Shown piece after piece: positions 33,967 to 43,205 of a stretch of 64,000 bases of DNA. The first letter of the stretch is position 1; every line of letters begins with the position of its first letter. The translations under genes and the position numbers were made by a program. Under the pieces are notes generated by a model, which had not been told where the DNA came from, ran no database searches, and saw only the letters and a program-made list of their open reading frames with translations. The stretch is from Streptomyces smyrnaeus (GTDB lineage Bacteria; Actinomycetota; Actinomycetes; Streptomycetales; Streptomycetaceae): positions 124,001-188,000 of the forward strand of contig NZ_JAFFZM010000007.1 in NCBI RefSeq assembly GCF_017676345.1. The letters are read 5' to 3'.

Positions 33967-34608
33967 TCACATGGACGGGTGCTGGGCAGCGGAGCGCGGG
34001 ACCACGTTGATGTTGAACGTGTGGGACCCGAGCCCGTTTGCGATGCCCATGAAGAGCAAGGCGAAGTGTTCCTGCCCGCGTGCGGTGGAGATACCGCCGA
34101 TGTCCAGCTGGGACGAAGGGGGCCAGCCCAGGTCGGTGAGCAGTCGCCCGACCGTGCTCTTGGCTTCGGCGGCGTCGCCGGAGAGGAAGACCGTGCTCGG
34201 ACCGTCCAGACTTCCCGGAGCGGTCATCGCGGTGGAGTCCATGGTGCACAGCGTCTTGACGACGGGGGTCCGGGGGAAAGCTTCCTGGATCTGCTCGGCG
34301 AGGCTGCTGTTGGGGTGCGAAAGCTCGGTGTAGTCGTCCGAGAGGCCGATCCCGATGTCGATCAGCAGGGTACCGGCCAACGCCGGTGCCCCGATGGAGC
34401 GCAGCAAGTCCACGGAAACCGTTCCCGGCGTGGCGTTGACCAGCACCTCGGCATGGGCGGCAGTCTCGTTCAGGCCCGCTACGGACAGACCGAGGTCGGT
34501 CCGCTCCCTGGGACTGCGCGAGCCCAGGAGGACGTCGTGTCCTGTGACGCGCCACCCATGGGCCAGTGCTCGGGCGACGTTGCCGGTGCCCAGGATTCCT
34601 ATGCGCAT
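33967..34608 (-). CDS. NADP/F420-dependent oxidoreductase (F420 reductase-like)
   Basis: A 213-residue protein with an N-terminal dinucleotide fold, MRIGILGTGNVARALAHGW, and the SRSP phosphate-binding site expected for NADP (about residues 30-33). The LVNATPGTVSVDLLRSIG and LLIDIGIGLSDDYTEL segments match the F420-dependent NADP oxidoreductase / NAD-binding-2 family. The substrate cannot be named. It lies in a leftward run with a WrbA-like flavoprotein and a cupin, suggesting a small redox or stress unit. Confidence 0.9.
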   Translation of the reverse strand: MRIGILGTGNVARALAHGWRVTGHDVLLGSRSPRERTDLGLSVAGLNETAAHAEVLVNATPGTVSVDLLRSIGAPALAGTLLIDIGIGLSDDYTELSHPNSSLAEQIQEAFPRTPVVKTLCTMDSTAMTAPGSLDGPSTVFLSGDAAEAKSTVGRLLTDLGWPPSSQLDIGGISTARGQEHFALLFMGIANGLGSHTFNINVVPRSAAQHPSM

Positions 34609-34792
34609 GATGTGAGTCAGGCCTTCTTTGTTGTTCGGTGTATCCGGCTGCGTACGCCGGTGAGGTCAGCGCCGCCCAGGCCGGTCAGGCCGATGCGAAC
34701 GGCTTGGTCCATGTCGGATGCAGTGCCGAACACATCGGGCGGCGCGGATCGGTGGCGAGGGCGGGGGTCGTCGGCCCTGCCTGGAGTGCTGT

Positions 34793-35413
34793 TCAGGCGG
34801 CGAGGCGTCCGCGCTTGAGTGCGGAGGCGGTCTCGACGGCGCGGCGGGCCTGGAATTCGACTGCGGCGAGATTGGCGGAGGCCACGTTGTCCGGGCTGTT
34901 GTCGGAGATGCTGCTGGCGCCGTAGGGGTTGCCGTTGGCCGGGTCGAACTGGACGGGGTCGGCGAAGCCGGGCGGGACGATGATCGAGCCCCAGTGGTAG
35001 AAGGTGTTGTTCAACGCCAGGAGGGTGCTTTCCTGACCGCCGTGAGCAGTCGAGGTGGAGGTGAAGGAGGAGACGACCTTGTTCACCAGCTTGCCCTCCG
35101 CCCACAGGCCGCCGGTGGTGTCGATGAACTGCTTGAGCTGTGCGGCGGGCAGGCCGAATCGGGTCGGAGTGCCGAGGAGCACGACGTCGGCCCACTCCAG
35201 GTCGGCCGGCGTCGCCTCGGCGATGTCGGCGGTGGCAGCGGCGTGCTGGGCCCAGGCCGGGTTGCTCTCGATGACTGCGGCGGGCGCCAATTCGGCTACC
35301 TTCAGCAGCCGGACCTCCTCAGCGCCGGCCTTCCCGGCCGCTTGGGCGGCGGCCGTCGCCATGGTGTGGATGTTGCCGGTGGAGGAGTAGTAGATGACCG
35401 CGACGTTGATCAT
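34793..35413 (-). CDS. wrbA: WrbA-type NAD(P)H:quinone oxidoreductase
   Basis: A 206-residue flavodoxin-fold protein. The FMN phosphate loop is YYSSTGNIHTMA (about residues 8-19), the second FMN contact is GTPTRFGLPAAQLKQFIDTTGGLW (about 80-103), and the C-terminal STSTAHGGQESTLLALNNTFYHWG motif is diagnostic of WrbA. It performs two-electron reduction of quinones, avoiding semiquinone radicals. It follows the cupin gene on the same strand and probably shares its promoter. Confidence 0.94.
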   Translation of the reverse strand: MINVAVIYYSSTGNIHTMATAAAQAAGKAGAEEVRLLKVAELAPAAVIESNPAWAQHAAATADIAEATPADLEWADVVLLGTPTRFGLPAAQLKQFIDTTGGLWAEGKLVNKVVSSFTSTSTAHGGQESTLLALNNTFYHWGSIIVPPGFADPVQFDPANGNPYGASSISDNSPDNVASANLAAVEFQARRAVETASALKRGRLAA

Positions 35414-35526
35414 GGGGAACCTCGTCCTTCGATAGATGGTTTCGGTGTGGTCGGTGGTAGGTGACCGGCCGTGGGTGGCGGGTGTGGGTGGCGGGTGTGA
35501 GACTCGCCGGGGCAGGCGGAGCGGCG

Positions 35527-36063
35527 TCAGACGAAATAGCTGTCGTGGCGGAGGAAGAACTCCGTGCGCTCTTCCTCGCTGAGGTCGGCCAGCTGGGTGA
35601 CGCCTTCGAAGTACTCCTCGCGCGGTGCGCCGGGGGCGAAGAGCATGAGCATGGAGGCGGGTTCGCCGGATTCGTTACGGAAGGCGTGCAGTCCGCCGAC
35701 GGGTACGTACAGATAGTCGCCGGAGGTGACGTCCACCCAGCGCCGACCGTCGAACAGGCGCATGGTGCCGGACAGGATGAAGAACGACTCCGACATGGCC
35801 TTGTGGAAGTGCGTACCGGGTCCGCCGGCTTCCGGGCCCATGTCGACCCGGTACAGGCCGTATTCACCGCCGGTGGAGACGGTGGTGGACAAGTAGTGGT
35901 AGGCGGTGCCCCGGGGAGCATCGCAGCTGCCGGGATCGCCGAGGTCGCCCGGATCGCAGGTGGTGGTGGGCATGGAGACGAAGTCGGGCGCGGTGGTCGC
36001 GGGCCGGAAGGTGGCACTGATCTCGCCGTGCTCGCCGAAGTAGCGCGGATCGGGATAGGACAC
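35527..36063 (-). CDS. Cupin-domain protein
   Basis: About 178 residues from the GTG at 36063, which has GAGGAGG five bases upstream; an ATG at 36156 would add a proline-rich tail with no ribosome site. The cupin barrel motif is GPGTHFHKAMSESFFILSGTM, with two His and one Glu as metal ligands, and the second motif GDYLYVPVGGLHAFRNES supplies the third His. Such proteins are dioxygenases, isomerases or binding proteins; the role here is unknown. It is the first gene of the cupin-WrbA-oxidoreductase run and has a repeat-rich promoter region. Confidence 0.9.
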   Translation of the reverse strand: MSYPDPRYFGEHGEISATFRPATTAPDFVSMPTTTCDPGDLGDPGSCDAPRGTAYHYLSTTVSTGGEYGLYRVDMGPEAGGPGTHFHKAMSESFFILSGTMRLFDGRRWVDVTSGDYLYVPVGGLHAFRNESGEPASMLMLFAPGAPREEYFEGVTQLADLSEEERTEFFLRHDSYFV

Positions 36064-36200
36064 GGTTCCTCCTCGGACGTGCGGCAGGTCGGGCACAGGA
36101 ACCCGAGCGGTAGGTAGCCGGGGCGGGCGTCGGCTTGGCCGTGGACGCGGAGTCATGGACAGCCGTGAGTGGCACCCCCGACACTTAGGTGAGAGCCGAT

Positions 36201-36259
36201 TAAGTGAGTACTAAGCTAACATCAGTTGCGTGAGTGTCAACTAAATGAGTGCTCAGCTA
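36201..36259. promoter_or_regulatory. Repeated TGAGT-type operator region upstream of the cupin gene
   Basis: Two 18-bp near-repeats, TAAGTGAGTACTAAGCTA (36201-36218) and TAAATGAGTGCTCAGCTA (36242-36259), lie 41 bp apart, with a third core TGAGTGTCAA (36231-36240) between them. Each core approaches the palindrome TGAGTACTCA. The DNA is unusually AT-rich for the window. It looks like a multi-site operator for the leftward redox genes. Confidence 0.6.
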
Positions 36260-36664
36260 CCTGTGCGGGAGGACTCATGGCCGACGCAACGGAGCCGGCG
36301 GACGCGAGGCACCGACGAGCGCGTTGGACGCGGAGGCTGCGCCAGCCGCGGTGGAGGGGTCCGGGCGTACGACCTCCTGCGGCTGCTCGGCCGCGAGGGA
36401 CGGCCGCCCCCGCTGCGGTAGGCATTCGCGGCGGACGGGCAGACGCGGGGCAACTGCAACGGCAAGCTGGGACAGCAGATCATGCAGGCATACGCCGACG
36501 GCGGTCTGCGTCCGCTGCGCGATCCGGTCGCGGCCCGACCCGGTGACGAGGACGGGGAGGCGGAGGACTGGCGGGGTGGCAGTGGAGCATCGCGACCGGC
36601 AGGAGGAGCGCGCCACCGTTGAACTGACGGCTGCCGGGTCAGGAGTCGCGCGACCGGCGTCCAA
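36260..36664. other. Stretch without a supportable gene
   Basis: About 400 bases of GC-rich sequence between the operator repeats and the methyltransferase remnant. Frames on both strands are interrupted or low in coding character; it may be decayed coding DNA. Confidence 0.45.
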
Positions 36665-37170
36665 TCAGGAGATGAGCAGGCGGAGGCCGAGGCCTGCTGC
36701 GTCGAGGTGGACGAGGTCGCTGTTGCGCTCGGCCCACCGGCCGGAGTCGAGGTCGTCGCTGAGGCTGCGCACCGCCCGCTGCTCTGCCTCAGGACCGACC
36801 CTCGTCCACACCGACGACGCACGGCGCACGTGATCCCCCGGATGCGCTGCCGGTCGGCGCCAGTCGGCCATCCCGGCAAGCGAGGGATATCCTGCGAGGA
36901 CGGCGGCGAACTCGGGCAGGTGGTCGCGGTTGAGCCGGAACCGGTTCTGCCGTCCGGGCTCGTCGGTGTCGAACGTGAGCACCACCACACGGCGGGCCAC
37001 ACGCCGCATCTCGCGCAGCCCCGCTATCGGGTCCCCCCAGTGGTGAACGGTGAAGCCGAGCCGGCAGGCCGCTGCTCCCGCATGCCCGCCGATGGCTCCA
37101 CCACGATCACGTCCCGACCAGCAGGCTCGTAGGAGCCGATGGCCAGGGTCCAGTGATCTTCCACGGCACC
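36665..37170 (-). pseudogene. Remnant of a class I SAM methyltransferase gene
   Basis: Two adjacent leftward frames carry parts of one methyltransferase. The upstream frame holds GSYEPAGRDVIVVEPSAGM, the SAM-binding loop and acidic strand, followed by REQRPAGSA. The downstream frame resumes as FTVHHWGDPIAGLREMRRVA and RRVVVLTFDTD and ends in AERNSDLVHLDAAGLGLRLL. The usual 30-40 residues between these parts (the PFPDGSFDA-type segment) are missing and the frame changes near 37050-37060, so an internal deletion broke the gene. The N-terminus is also poorly preserved and no start is clear. Confidence 0.7.
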
Positions 37171-37404
37171 GACTGTGCAGCCTGACGTCACGTGAGGGTC
37201 ATGAGCCGCACTCGCGGCAGCAGGAGCCGAAGCGCAGGCCCCGGCCGTACGCCGCGTCACGCCGGAAACCAACCTCCCTGGAGCAGAACTAGGAAACGTT
37301 CGCATGGACGGGCCCGGACCGTCGGGCAGGCGTCCTTGGTCGCCCGCCGAGCCCCGGGCCCGGCGGGCGACCGTGGCCCGGCGGGCGGGTCGAGGGCAGG
37401 AGAC

Positions 37405-38283
37405 TCAGCGGGTCAGCAGGTCGCGGATCACCGCGGCGATCTCGTCGGGGGCCTCCTCGGCCATGAAGTGCCCCGCTCGGGTCAGCCGGTGGTCCAGGTC
37501 GGGCGCCCACGCCTTCCACACCCCGGCGGCGTCGTAGCCCAGTTGCGCGCCCCAGTCCTGTTGGACGACCGTCACGGGCATGGCCAGCTGCGACCCGGCG
37601 TCCAGGTCCGCTTGGTCGTGGGTGACGTCGATGCCCGCCGAGGCGCGGTAGTCCGCGACGATCGAAGTCACCGCTGCGGCGCTCGCCCGCAGATATTCGG
37701 CACGCACCTGCGGCGGTACGGCGGTCGGGTCGTCGGCCCAGGCGTCGAGGAAGGAGCCGAAGAACGCGTCCGCGCTGTTGGCGATCATCAGCTCCGGCAG
37801 GCCCGGCGGCTGCGCCATGAGGAACAGGTGGTAGCCGACCGCCGCCGAGACGCCGTGCAGGACGTTCCACATGTCGAGCGTCGGCACGATGTCGAGGATG
37901 CCCAGGTGCGTGAGGGTCTCGGGGTGATCCAGCCCTGCTCGGAAGGCGACCAGGGCGCCTCGGTCGTGGCCGACGAGGGCGAAGCGCTCGTGGCCCAGCG
38001 CCGTCGCCAGGTTCACGACGTCGGCTGCCATGGTGCGCTTGGCGTACACGTCGGGGTCGGTGGCCGCCGGCTTGTCGCTGGCGCCGTATCCCCGCAGGTC
38101 AGGGCAGATCACCGTGTGCTCGTCGGCGAGCCGTTCGGCGACGTGGCGCCACATCAGATGGGTCTGGGGAAAACCGTGCAACAGTACGACCGGGCTGCCG
38201 CTGCCGCCGACAGCGGCAGCCAGCTCCACACCGTTCGCGCCGGGCAGGCGGACATGCTCGAAGCCGGGAATGGTGAGCGTCAT
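37405..38283 (-). CDS. Alpha/beta hydrolase (epoxide hydrolase / dehalogenase-like)
   Basis: A 292-residue protein of the haloalkane dehalogenase / fluoroacetate dehalogenase / epoxide hydrolase branch. The oxyanion motif is LLHGFPQTHLMWR (HGFP, about residues 36-39), the nucleophile elbow has Asp instead of Ser (VGHDRGALVAF, about 105), and the catalytic His is in RAGHFMAEE near the end. Asp nucleophile plus HGFP favours epoxide hydrolase or dehalogenase chemistry over an esterase. It is divergent from the SARP-type regulator with a 110-bp spacer, so the regulator may control it. Confidence 0.92.
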   Translation of the reverse strand: MTLTIPGFEHVRLPGANGVELAAAVGGSGSPVVLLHGFPQTHLMWRHVAERLADEHTVICPDLRGYGASDKPAATDPDVYAKRTMAADVVNLATALGHERFALVGHDRGALVAFRAGLDHPETLTHLGILDIVPTLDMWNVLHGVSAAVGYHLFLMAQPPGLPELMIANSADAFFGSFLDAWADDPTAVPPQVRAEYLRASAAAVTSIVADYRASAGIDVTHDQADLDAGSQLAMPVTVVQQDWGAQLGYDAAGVWKAWAPDLDHRLTRAGHFMAEEAPDEIAAVIRDLLTR

Positions 38284-38393
38284 GAAAGGCCATCTCTTCT
38301 GGTGGGGATTGACGGGATCAGCCTGGGCGACGGCGATCAGCAGCCGATCAGTACGGTTGGGCGCGGCCGGCCCCCGGCGCAGAAGATGGGGGT

Positions 38394-40331
38394 ATGCGAA
38401 TCGACGTGCTCGGTGCCGTGCGGGCCCTCCGCGACGACGGCACCCCGATTGACCTGGGCGGACCCCGCCATCGCGAGGTACTGGCCCGGCTCGTCGCCGC
38501 CGAGGGGCGGATGGTCACCACCGACAGCCTGGTCGACGACCTGTGGACCGACCCGCCGGTCCGCGCCGTGGGCGCTTTGCGTACGTTCGTCGCCGCGCTG
38601 CGCCGGGCTCTCGAACCCGACCGGCCGCCCCGCAAGCCGCCCCGCGTCTTGGTCACCGAGGGTCCCGGCTATGCGCTGCGCCTGCCGCGCGAGGATGTGG
38701 ACGTCCATCGGTTCCAGGACGTTCTGGCCCGTGCCCGGCGCGACCCCGACGCGGTGACGGACCTCGGCGAAACACTCGCGGCCTGGCGCGGACCCGCCTA
38801 CGCCGACGTACTCGACTCCGCGTGGGCACAGCGCGAGCGGACCCGGCTGGAGGAGCTGAGGTTGGAGGGGGTGGAACTGCGCGCCCGTATCCTCCTCGAC
38901 TCCGGGGAAGGGGCCGAACTCATCGCCGAACTGGGTACCCACGTCGCCGAACATCCGTGGCGCGAGCCGGCCTGGGGGCTGCTCGCCCGCGCGCTCCACC
39001 GCGCGGGCCGCCAGGCCGACGCGCTGGCCACCCTTCGCCGGGCCCGCGCGATGCTCGTCGACCAACTCGGGCTCGACCCCGGTGCCGATCTGCAGCGCCT
39101 GGAGACGGACATTCTCAACGGGTCCACACCCCTGGAGGGCTCCCGCACCGCGTGGACCGGCCCTGGGGTCCGGCTCGGCCCGCGCACCACCGTGGATCTG
39201 GCCCGCACCCTCGCGCTGGCGGGTGGCGACGCCCTCGTCCACTCGCGGCGCGACCGCCTCGCCGCGATCGAGGCGGCAGAGCGCACCGGAGACTGCTCCC
39301 TGACCGCCCGGATCATCGGCGCCTACGATGTGCCCGCCATCTGGAGCCGGGCCGACGACCCCGAGCAGTCCCGCGCCGTCGTGGCGGCTGCCGAGCGCAC
39401 GCTCACCGCGCTCGGCCCCGACGGTCCCGCCGACCTGCGTGCCCGCCTCCTGGCCACGGTCGCCGTCGAGAGCCGCAGCGCCGATCTGTCCGGGAGCCAG
39501 CTGCAACGCGCGCAGCAGGCGGCGCGACAGGCCGAGGCGCTGGCAAGGGACCTGGCCGATCCGGCCCTGCTGGTGTTCGCCCTCAACGGGGTGTTCCTGC
39601 AATCCTTCACCCGCCCCGGGCTCGCGGCAGTACGGGACACGATCGGCGCGGAGATGCTCGACGTGGCCACCCGGCACGAGTTGCCGAACTTCGCCGTACT
39701 CGGCCGACTCGTCCGCCTGCAGTCCGCCTCAGCTCTCGGCGACCTCGACGCCGCCGCCTCGCACGCCGAGGCCGCCGAACAGCTCGCCGCCACCACAGAG
39801 GCGCCACTCGTCTCCGTCCTCACCGAGTGGTTCCGGGCCCGGGTCACGGCCGCCCGCAGCACCGAACCCGGCGGACCGACCGCCGCCACGGCCGCAGCGC
39901 ACTACCGCGCTGCCGAGGACGCCCTCCGGACGGCCGGAATGCCGGGGCTGCACCGTGGCCTGTTCCCGCTCGCCCTGCTGGGACTGCGCCTGCTGCACGA
40001 CCGGCCCGCGCCCACCGACCCACACCTCGACTGGGGCCCGTACCGGCCCTGGGTACTGCCCCTTGTGCTGCTCGCCCAAGACCGGGTCGAGGAGGCCCGT
40101 GCCGCCCTCGCGGCAGCGTCCGAACCACCGTGTGACCACATGCAGGAGGCTCTGTGGAGTCTGACCGCGCACGCCGCCGTACGTCTGGGCGAGCGCGCGA
40201 TCGCCGCACGCGCCGCGACCGCCCTGCGCGATGCCCGCGCAGAGCACGCCGGCGCCGCCAGCGGAACGCTGACCCTGGGCCCTGTGGCGCGGTACCTGGC
40301 GGAGGCGGAAGCGTGCGCCGGGGCGAAGTGA
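38394..40331 (+). CDS. SARP/AfsR-type regulator (BTAD domain) with long C-terminus
   Basis: A 645-residue protein. The N-terminus is an OmpR/SARP winged helix (GGPRHREVLARLVAAEG, VRAVGALRTFVAALRRAL, about residues 1-95), followed by a bacterial transcriptional activation domain (DVHRFQDVLARARR to LGLDPGADLQRLETDIL, about 100-245). The rest (about 270-640) is helical TPR-like sequence. No NTPase P-loop is present, unlike AfsR. SARPs activate secondary-metabolite genes. This one is divergent from the alpha/beta hydrolase and about 7 kb from the NRPS cluster, so a link to the cluster is not shown. Confidence 0.9.
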   Translation: MRIDVLGAVRALRDDGTPIDLGGPRHREVLARLVAAEGRMVTTDSLVDDLWTDPPVRAVGALRTFVAALRRALEPDRPPRKPPRVLVTEGPGYALRLPREDVDVHRFQDVLARARRDPDAVTDLGETLAAWRGPAYADVLDSAWAQRERTRLEELRLEGVELRARILLDSGEGAELIAELGTHVAEHPWREPAWGLLARALHRAGRQADALATLRRARAMLVDQLGLDPGADLQRLETDILNGSTPLEGSRTAWTGPGVRLGPRTTVDLARTLALAGGDALVHSRRDRLAAIEAAERTGDCSLTARIIGAYDVPAIWSRADDPEQSRAVVAAAERTLTALGPDGPADLRARLLATVAVESRSADLSGSQLQRAQQAARQAEALARDLADPALLVFALNGVFLQSFTRPGLAAVRDTIGAEMLDVATRHELPNFAVLGRLVRLQSASALGDLDAAASHAEAAEQLAATTEAPLVSVLTEWFRARVTAARSTEPGGPTAATAAAHYRAAEDALRTAGMPGLHRGLFPLALLGLRLLHDRPAPTDPHLDWGPYRPWVLPLVLLAQDRVEEARAALAAASEPPCDHMQEALWSLTAHAAVRLGERAIAARAATALRDARAEHAGAASGTLTLGPVARYLAEAEACAGAK

Positions 40332-40472
40332 GAACGCGACCGCCTCACCCGAACCGCGCGGGGCACGGCCAAGCGCTCGGTACGCAGGGGGAACTGAACG
40401 CGGCCGAGGAAATCGACTGGTCGCGGGCCTGTGGGGACGGCTCCCACAAAGGTCATCACCACCGCGGCCAAC

Positions 40473-40495
40473 GTCCCCGGCCCACGGCCGGGGAC
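40473..40495. terminator. Hairpin between convergent genes
   Basis: GTCCCCGGCC and its exact complement form a 10-bp stem with a 3-base loop, between the SARP-type gene and the leftward secreted hydrolase gene. It is placed to stop transcription from both sides. Confidence 0.7.
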
Positions 40496-40579
40496 CACAC
40501 CATGCACGGCGACGAAGCAGGTTCCTTCCCGGCCAGGACACGCTGGCCGGGGCTTCCGACGTCTCGAACCTTCGAGTGA

Positions 40580-41779
40580 CTACCGCATCTGGAGACTGCG
40601 GCGCATGAACGCGTCGATGTAGCTGATGGCGACGCGGCGCTGCTGCGCCTCGGTGAGCCGGCGCGCGGCGGGAGCGCCGTCGCGGTCGGTACACCAGCCG
40701 GGCTGCTTGTCGACCTGCACGGCGTCATCGAATGCGGCGACCTGACCGCTTTGAGGGGACCACTGTGTGTTGAAGAAGTTGTGGTTCGCACCCTGGACGC
40801 GGAGCCGGCGGAAGCCGTACCGGTTCCCGGCTGCGGCTTCGGCTGCGAAGGTCAGCGCCTCCTCGCCGACCTGCCCGTCGCAGCTACCTCGCAGGACGGC
40901 CAGCGGAAGGCGGGTGACGGTGTACTCGGCCATGTTCTCGGTCATCACGTTGTAGGCGGGCGCCACCGCCACCGCCGCTGTGACGCGGACACCGGCGGGC
41001 CACCGGCTGCGGTGTCTGTCGGCTGCCTGCCAGGTGACCGCCGCTCCGGCCCTCGAATGCCCGACGATGCCGACGTTCTTCATGTCCAGATGGTGAGCGA
41101 AGGGGACGTTCTCCCGCTGGCCGGTCGCCGCATGCCTGAACGCGCCGGCCAGGGCTCCGGTTCCGGCGCGGTCGATTCGCTGCCACAGCTTCAGGTGCCG
41201 GTTGATGAGATCGGCTCGGGCAGCCGCGTTGTCGTCGCCCCAAACCGAGGAGGCGTTGATGCCGTTGGCGCTGAGGGACACCACCACGAACCCCCGGCTC
41301 GCCAGGCGTCGGCTCAGGTAGTCGTATCCCCGGAAACTGGGCAGGGCGGGAGTTCCGGCCGCGCACGGCCAGCTGAACAGCTTCTTGCTCGCTGCCGTGT
41401 AGGCGTCCGTGTCATCTGCTTGCTCCGCGGCCGTGCGCGCCGCTTCCGCCTCGGGGTCGGCGCACGTCTCGTGCCATCCATGGAGCAGGACGACCAGTGG
41501 GTGACGGCCATGGGCCAGGTCGGCGGGATAGCGCACCGCGCCCGCCATTTCGACCGGCTCGCCGGTTCCCGGGAGGCGGTAGACCTCGTCCCCCAGGTCG
41601 TAGGTGACCGACGCGGTGGGCTGGGCAGCGGCGCCTTTCGTCGTGCCGGGCGCCGTCTCCGGCTCGGCGTTCGCCGTCCCCGTACTGCCGACCGTGGCAG
41701 CCGCCAGGACGAGCGCGGACAGCCAGGTCCGAAAGCGAGCGGATCTGCGGTTGACCAGGGTGTGCGGACGGTGTTTCAC
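40580..41779 (-). CDS. Secreted alpha/beta hydrolase
   Basis: About 399 residues from the GTG at 41779 (GGAGAG upstream). A long signal peptide with a basic start and hydrophobic core (WLSALVLAAATVGS) ends near TANA-EPE. The hydrolase fold shows VVLLHGWHETCADPE for the oxyanion region, the nucleophile elbow GHSRAGAAV (Ser) and a late GANHNFFN with the likely catalytic His. The family is close to extracellular esterases of the chlorophyllase/cutinase-like group; the substrate is unknown. It is followed on the same strand by no gene, and preceded by a lipoprotein hydrolase. Confidence 0.88.
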   Translation of the reverse strand: MKHRPHTLVNRRSARFRTWLSALVLAAATVGSTGTANAEPETAPGTTKGAAAQPTASVTYDLGDEVYRLPGTGEPVEMAGAVRYPADLAHGRHPLVVLLHGWHETCADPEAEAARTAAEQADDTDAYTAASKKLFSWPCAAGTPALPSFRGYDYLSRRLASRGFVVVSLSANGINASSVWGDDNAAARADLINRHLKLWQRIDRAGTGALAGAFRHAATGQRENVPFAHHLDMKNVGIVGHSRAGAAVTWQAADRHRSRWPAGVRVTAAVAVAPAYNVMTENMAEYTVTRLPLAVLRGSCDGQVGEEALTFAAEAAAGNRYGFRRLRVQGANHNFFNTQWSPQSGQVAAFDDAVQVDKQPGWCTDRDGAPAARRLTEAQQRRVAISYIDAFMRRSLQMR

Positions 41780-41843
41780 GATGCTCTCCGGTGGAAGGGG
41801 ACGCGCCACGCCCGGGGCGTGACCGGGGGCGGGTGTTCAGGGG

Positions 41844-42755
41844 TCAGCGGGACCGGGAGAAGGAAGCGACGACGAACTTCTCCACACGGGCGCGCAGCTT
41901 CGCCCCGGAGGCCCCCGCGCGCCGGATCATGTCCGTACCGTGATATCCGCTGGGATCGATCACCAGCTTCTTGTCCTTCGCGGCGGAAGCCGCGTACACC
42001 TTCCGGGCTTCCTCTTCGATATTGCCGTTCATGTCACCGGGGGAAGCCACCAGGAGGGTCGGCGCCTTGATCTTCTTCACCGCCGCCAGGGCATCGACGC
42101 CGCCGCACCGGGCCGGAGAGGACATCATCAACAGTCCCGTCACACGCAGCGGTGTGTCGAGGCCGGCGACGGCTGCGGTGGTACCGCCGCACGAGGCGCC
42201 GCCGAGAAAGACGCGTTCGGCGCCCACGCGCCGCAGTTCCGCCAGGGCCGCGCGGGCATCCCGGTCGATGTGCTCGTTGTCCGCGCTCTTCTGGGAGGCA
42301 CCGTGGTTGCGGTACTCAGGTATCACGACGTGATAGCCCTCGGCTGCCAGTTTCTTCCCGATATCGAGGAACGAGCAGACGCTGTATCCCTGCTCATGGT
42401 CGAGGAGCACGCCGTCCGGTCCGCTCCCGAGCACCAGGGCGGACAGATGGACCCCGTCGCTGGTCGTGAGAGTCGTGGCCCTGTCCCTCAGGTCCTTGGG
42501 CACACAGCTGTTGGCGAGATGGCCGCGGGCCGTGCGGACCGTTCGGTCGGGCCAGCTGGGCGTGTAGCGGACCGGATCGTGGTCCGGCGGCGACTCGGGA
42601 GCCCGGCTGTGGGCGCCATCCTCCGTCCGGGCGGGGGAGCTTCTTCCCCCATGTGACGCCTTGTTGCCGCCGGACTCGGCGGCCGGGCTGGAACATCCGG
42701 TCACCACGCTCAGCCACGCCAACGCCGCCACGGCGACGACTCCTGGTTTCCTCAC
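41844..42755 (-). CDS. Lipoprotein alpha/beta hydrolase
   Basis: A 303-residue protein starting at GTG with GAGGAAG upstream. A lipoprotein signal is evident: basic start, hydrophobic stretch and lipobox VTGC at about residues 18-21, so it should be anchored to the outer face of the membrane. The hydrolase domain has YRNHGAS, the nucleophile elbow GASCGG (Ser) and late PSGYHGTDM with the likely catalytic His. It resembles dienelactone-hydrolase-like lipoproteins. It lies 64 bases upstream of the secreted hydrolase on the same strand, suggesting a shared extracellular task. Confidence 0.88.
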   Translation of the reverse strand: MRKPGVVAVAALAWLSVVTGCSSPAAESGGNKASHGGRSSPARTEDGAHSRAPESPPDHDPVRYTPSWPDRTVRTARGHLANSCVPKDLRDRATTLTTSDGVHLSALVLGSGPDGVLLDHEQGYSVCSFLDIGKKLAAEGYHVVIPEYRNHGASQKSADNEHIDRDARAALAELRRVGAERVFLGGASCGGTTAAVAGLDTPLRVTGLLMMSSPARCGGVDALAAVKKIKAPTLLVASPGDMNGNIEEEARKVYAASAAKDKKLVIDPSGYHGTDMIRRAGASGAKLRARVEKFVVASFSRSR

Positions 42756-43205
42756 GGTCTTCCTCGGATCTCGCGGGTGCGTGGACGCCTTGCGGGCAGG
42801 GCCTCCACGTCACAGGCCGGTCTACGTTTTCCGCCTTACGCCCTGACAGACGTGCGGCTCCGCCCGAGGTTGCAGTAGGGCTGCCGACGAGGGCTGTCCC
42901 CCGGTGACCGCACCCGGGGCCGCCACGGGAAAAGGCGTCGAGAGCGACTGGTGGGCGACGCTCCTGCAACCTGCGGCGCCTTTGCACGTCTTTCATCGCG
43001 AGAGGGCCCGTTCCCAAGGCCCTGAACAGCACGATCCATCCGACAGGTTTGCCCTTATGCCAGAAATGATCTGCGGGAAGGTGCGCTACGACCGCGTCCC
43101 GCCAGCACCCGCCCATCCCCCCGACGAAGCGGCTCCTCGGCCTCCTGAGGAAGGACGAGTTGTTCAAAGACGGGGCCGGTGCCGTTTCCCGGCTGTGGGG
43201 GTCGG
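42756..43205. other. Divergent intergenic region
   Basis: About 450 bases between the lipoprotein hydrolase and the sigma-factor gene. Short frames exist but none has a motif or convincing ribosome site. Promoters for both genes should be here. Confidence 0.45.
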
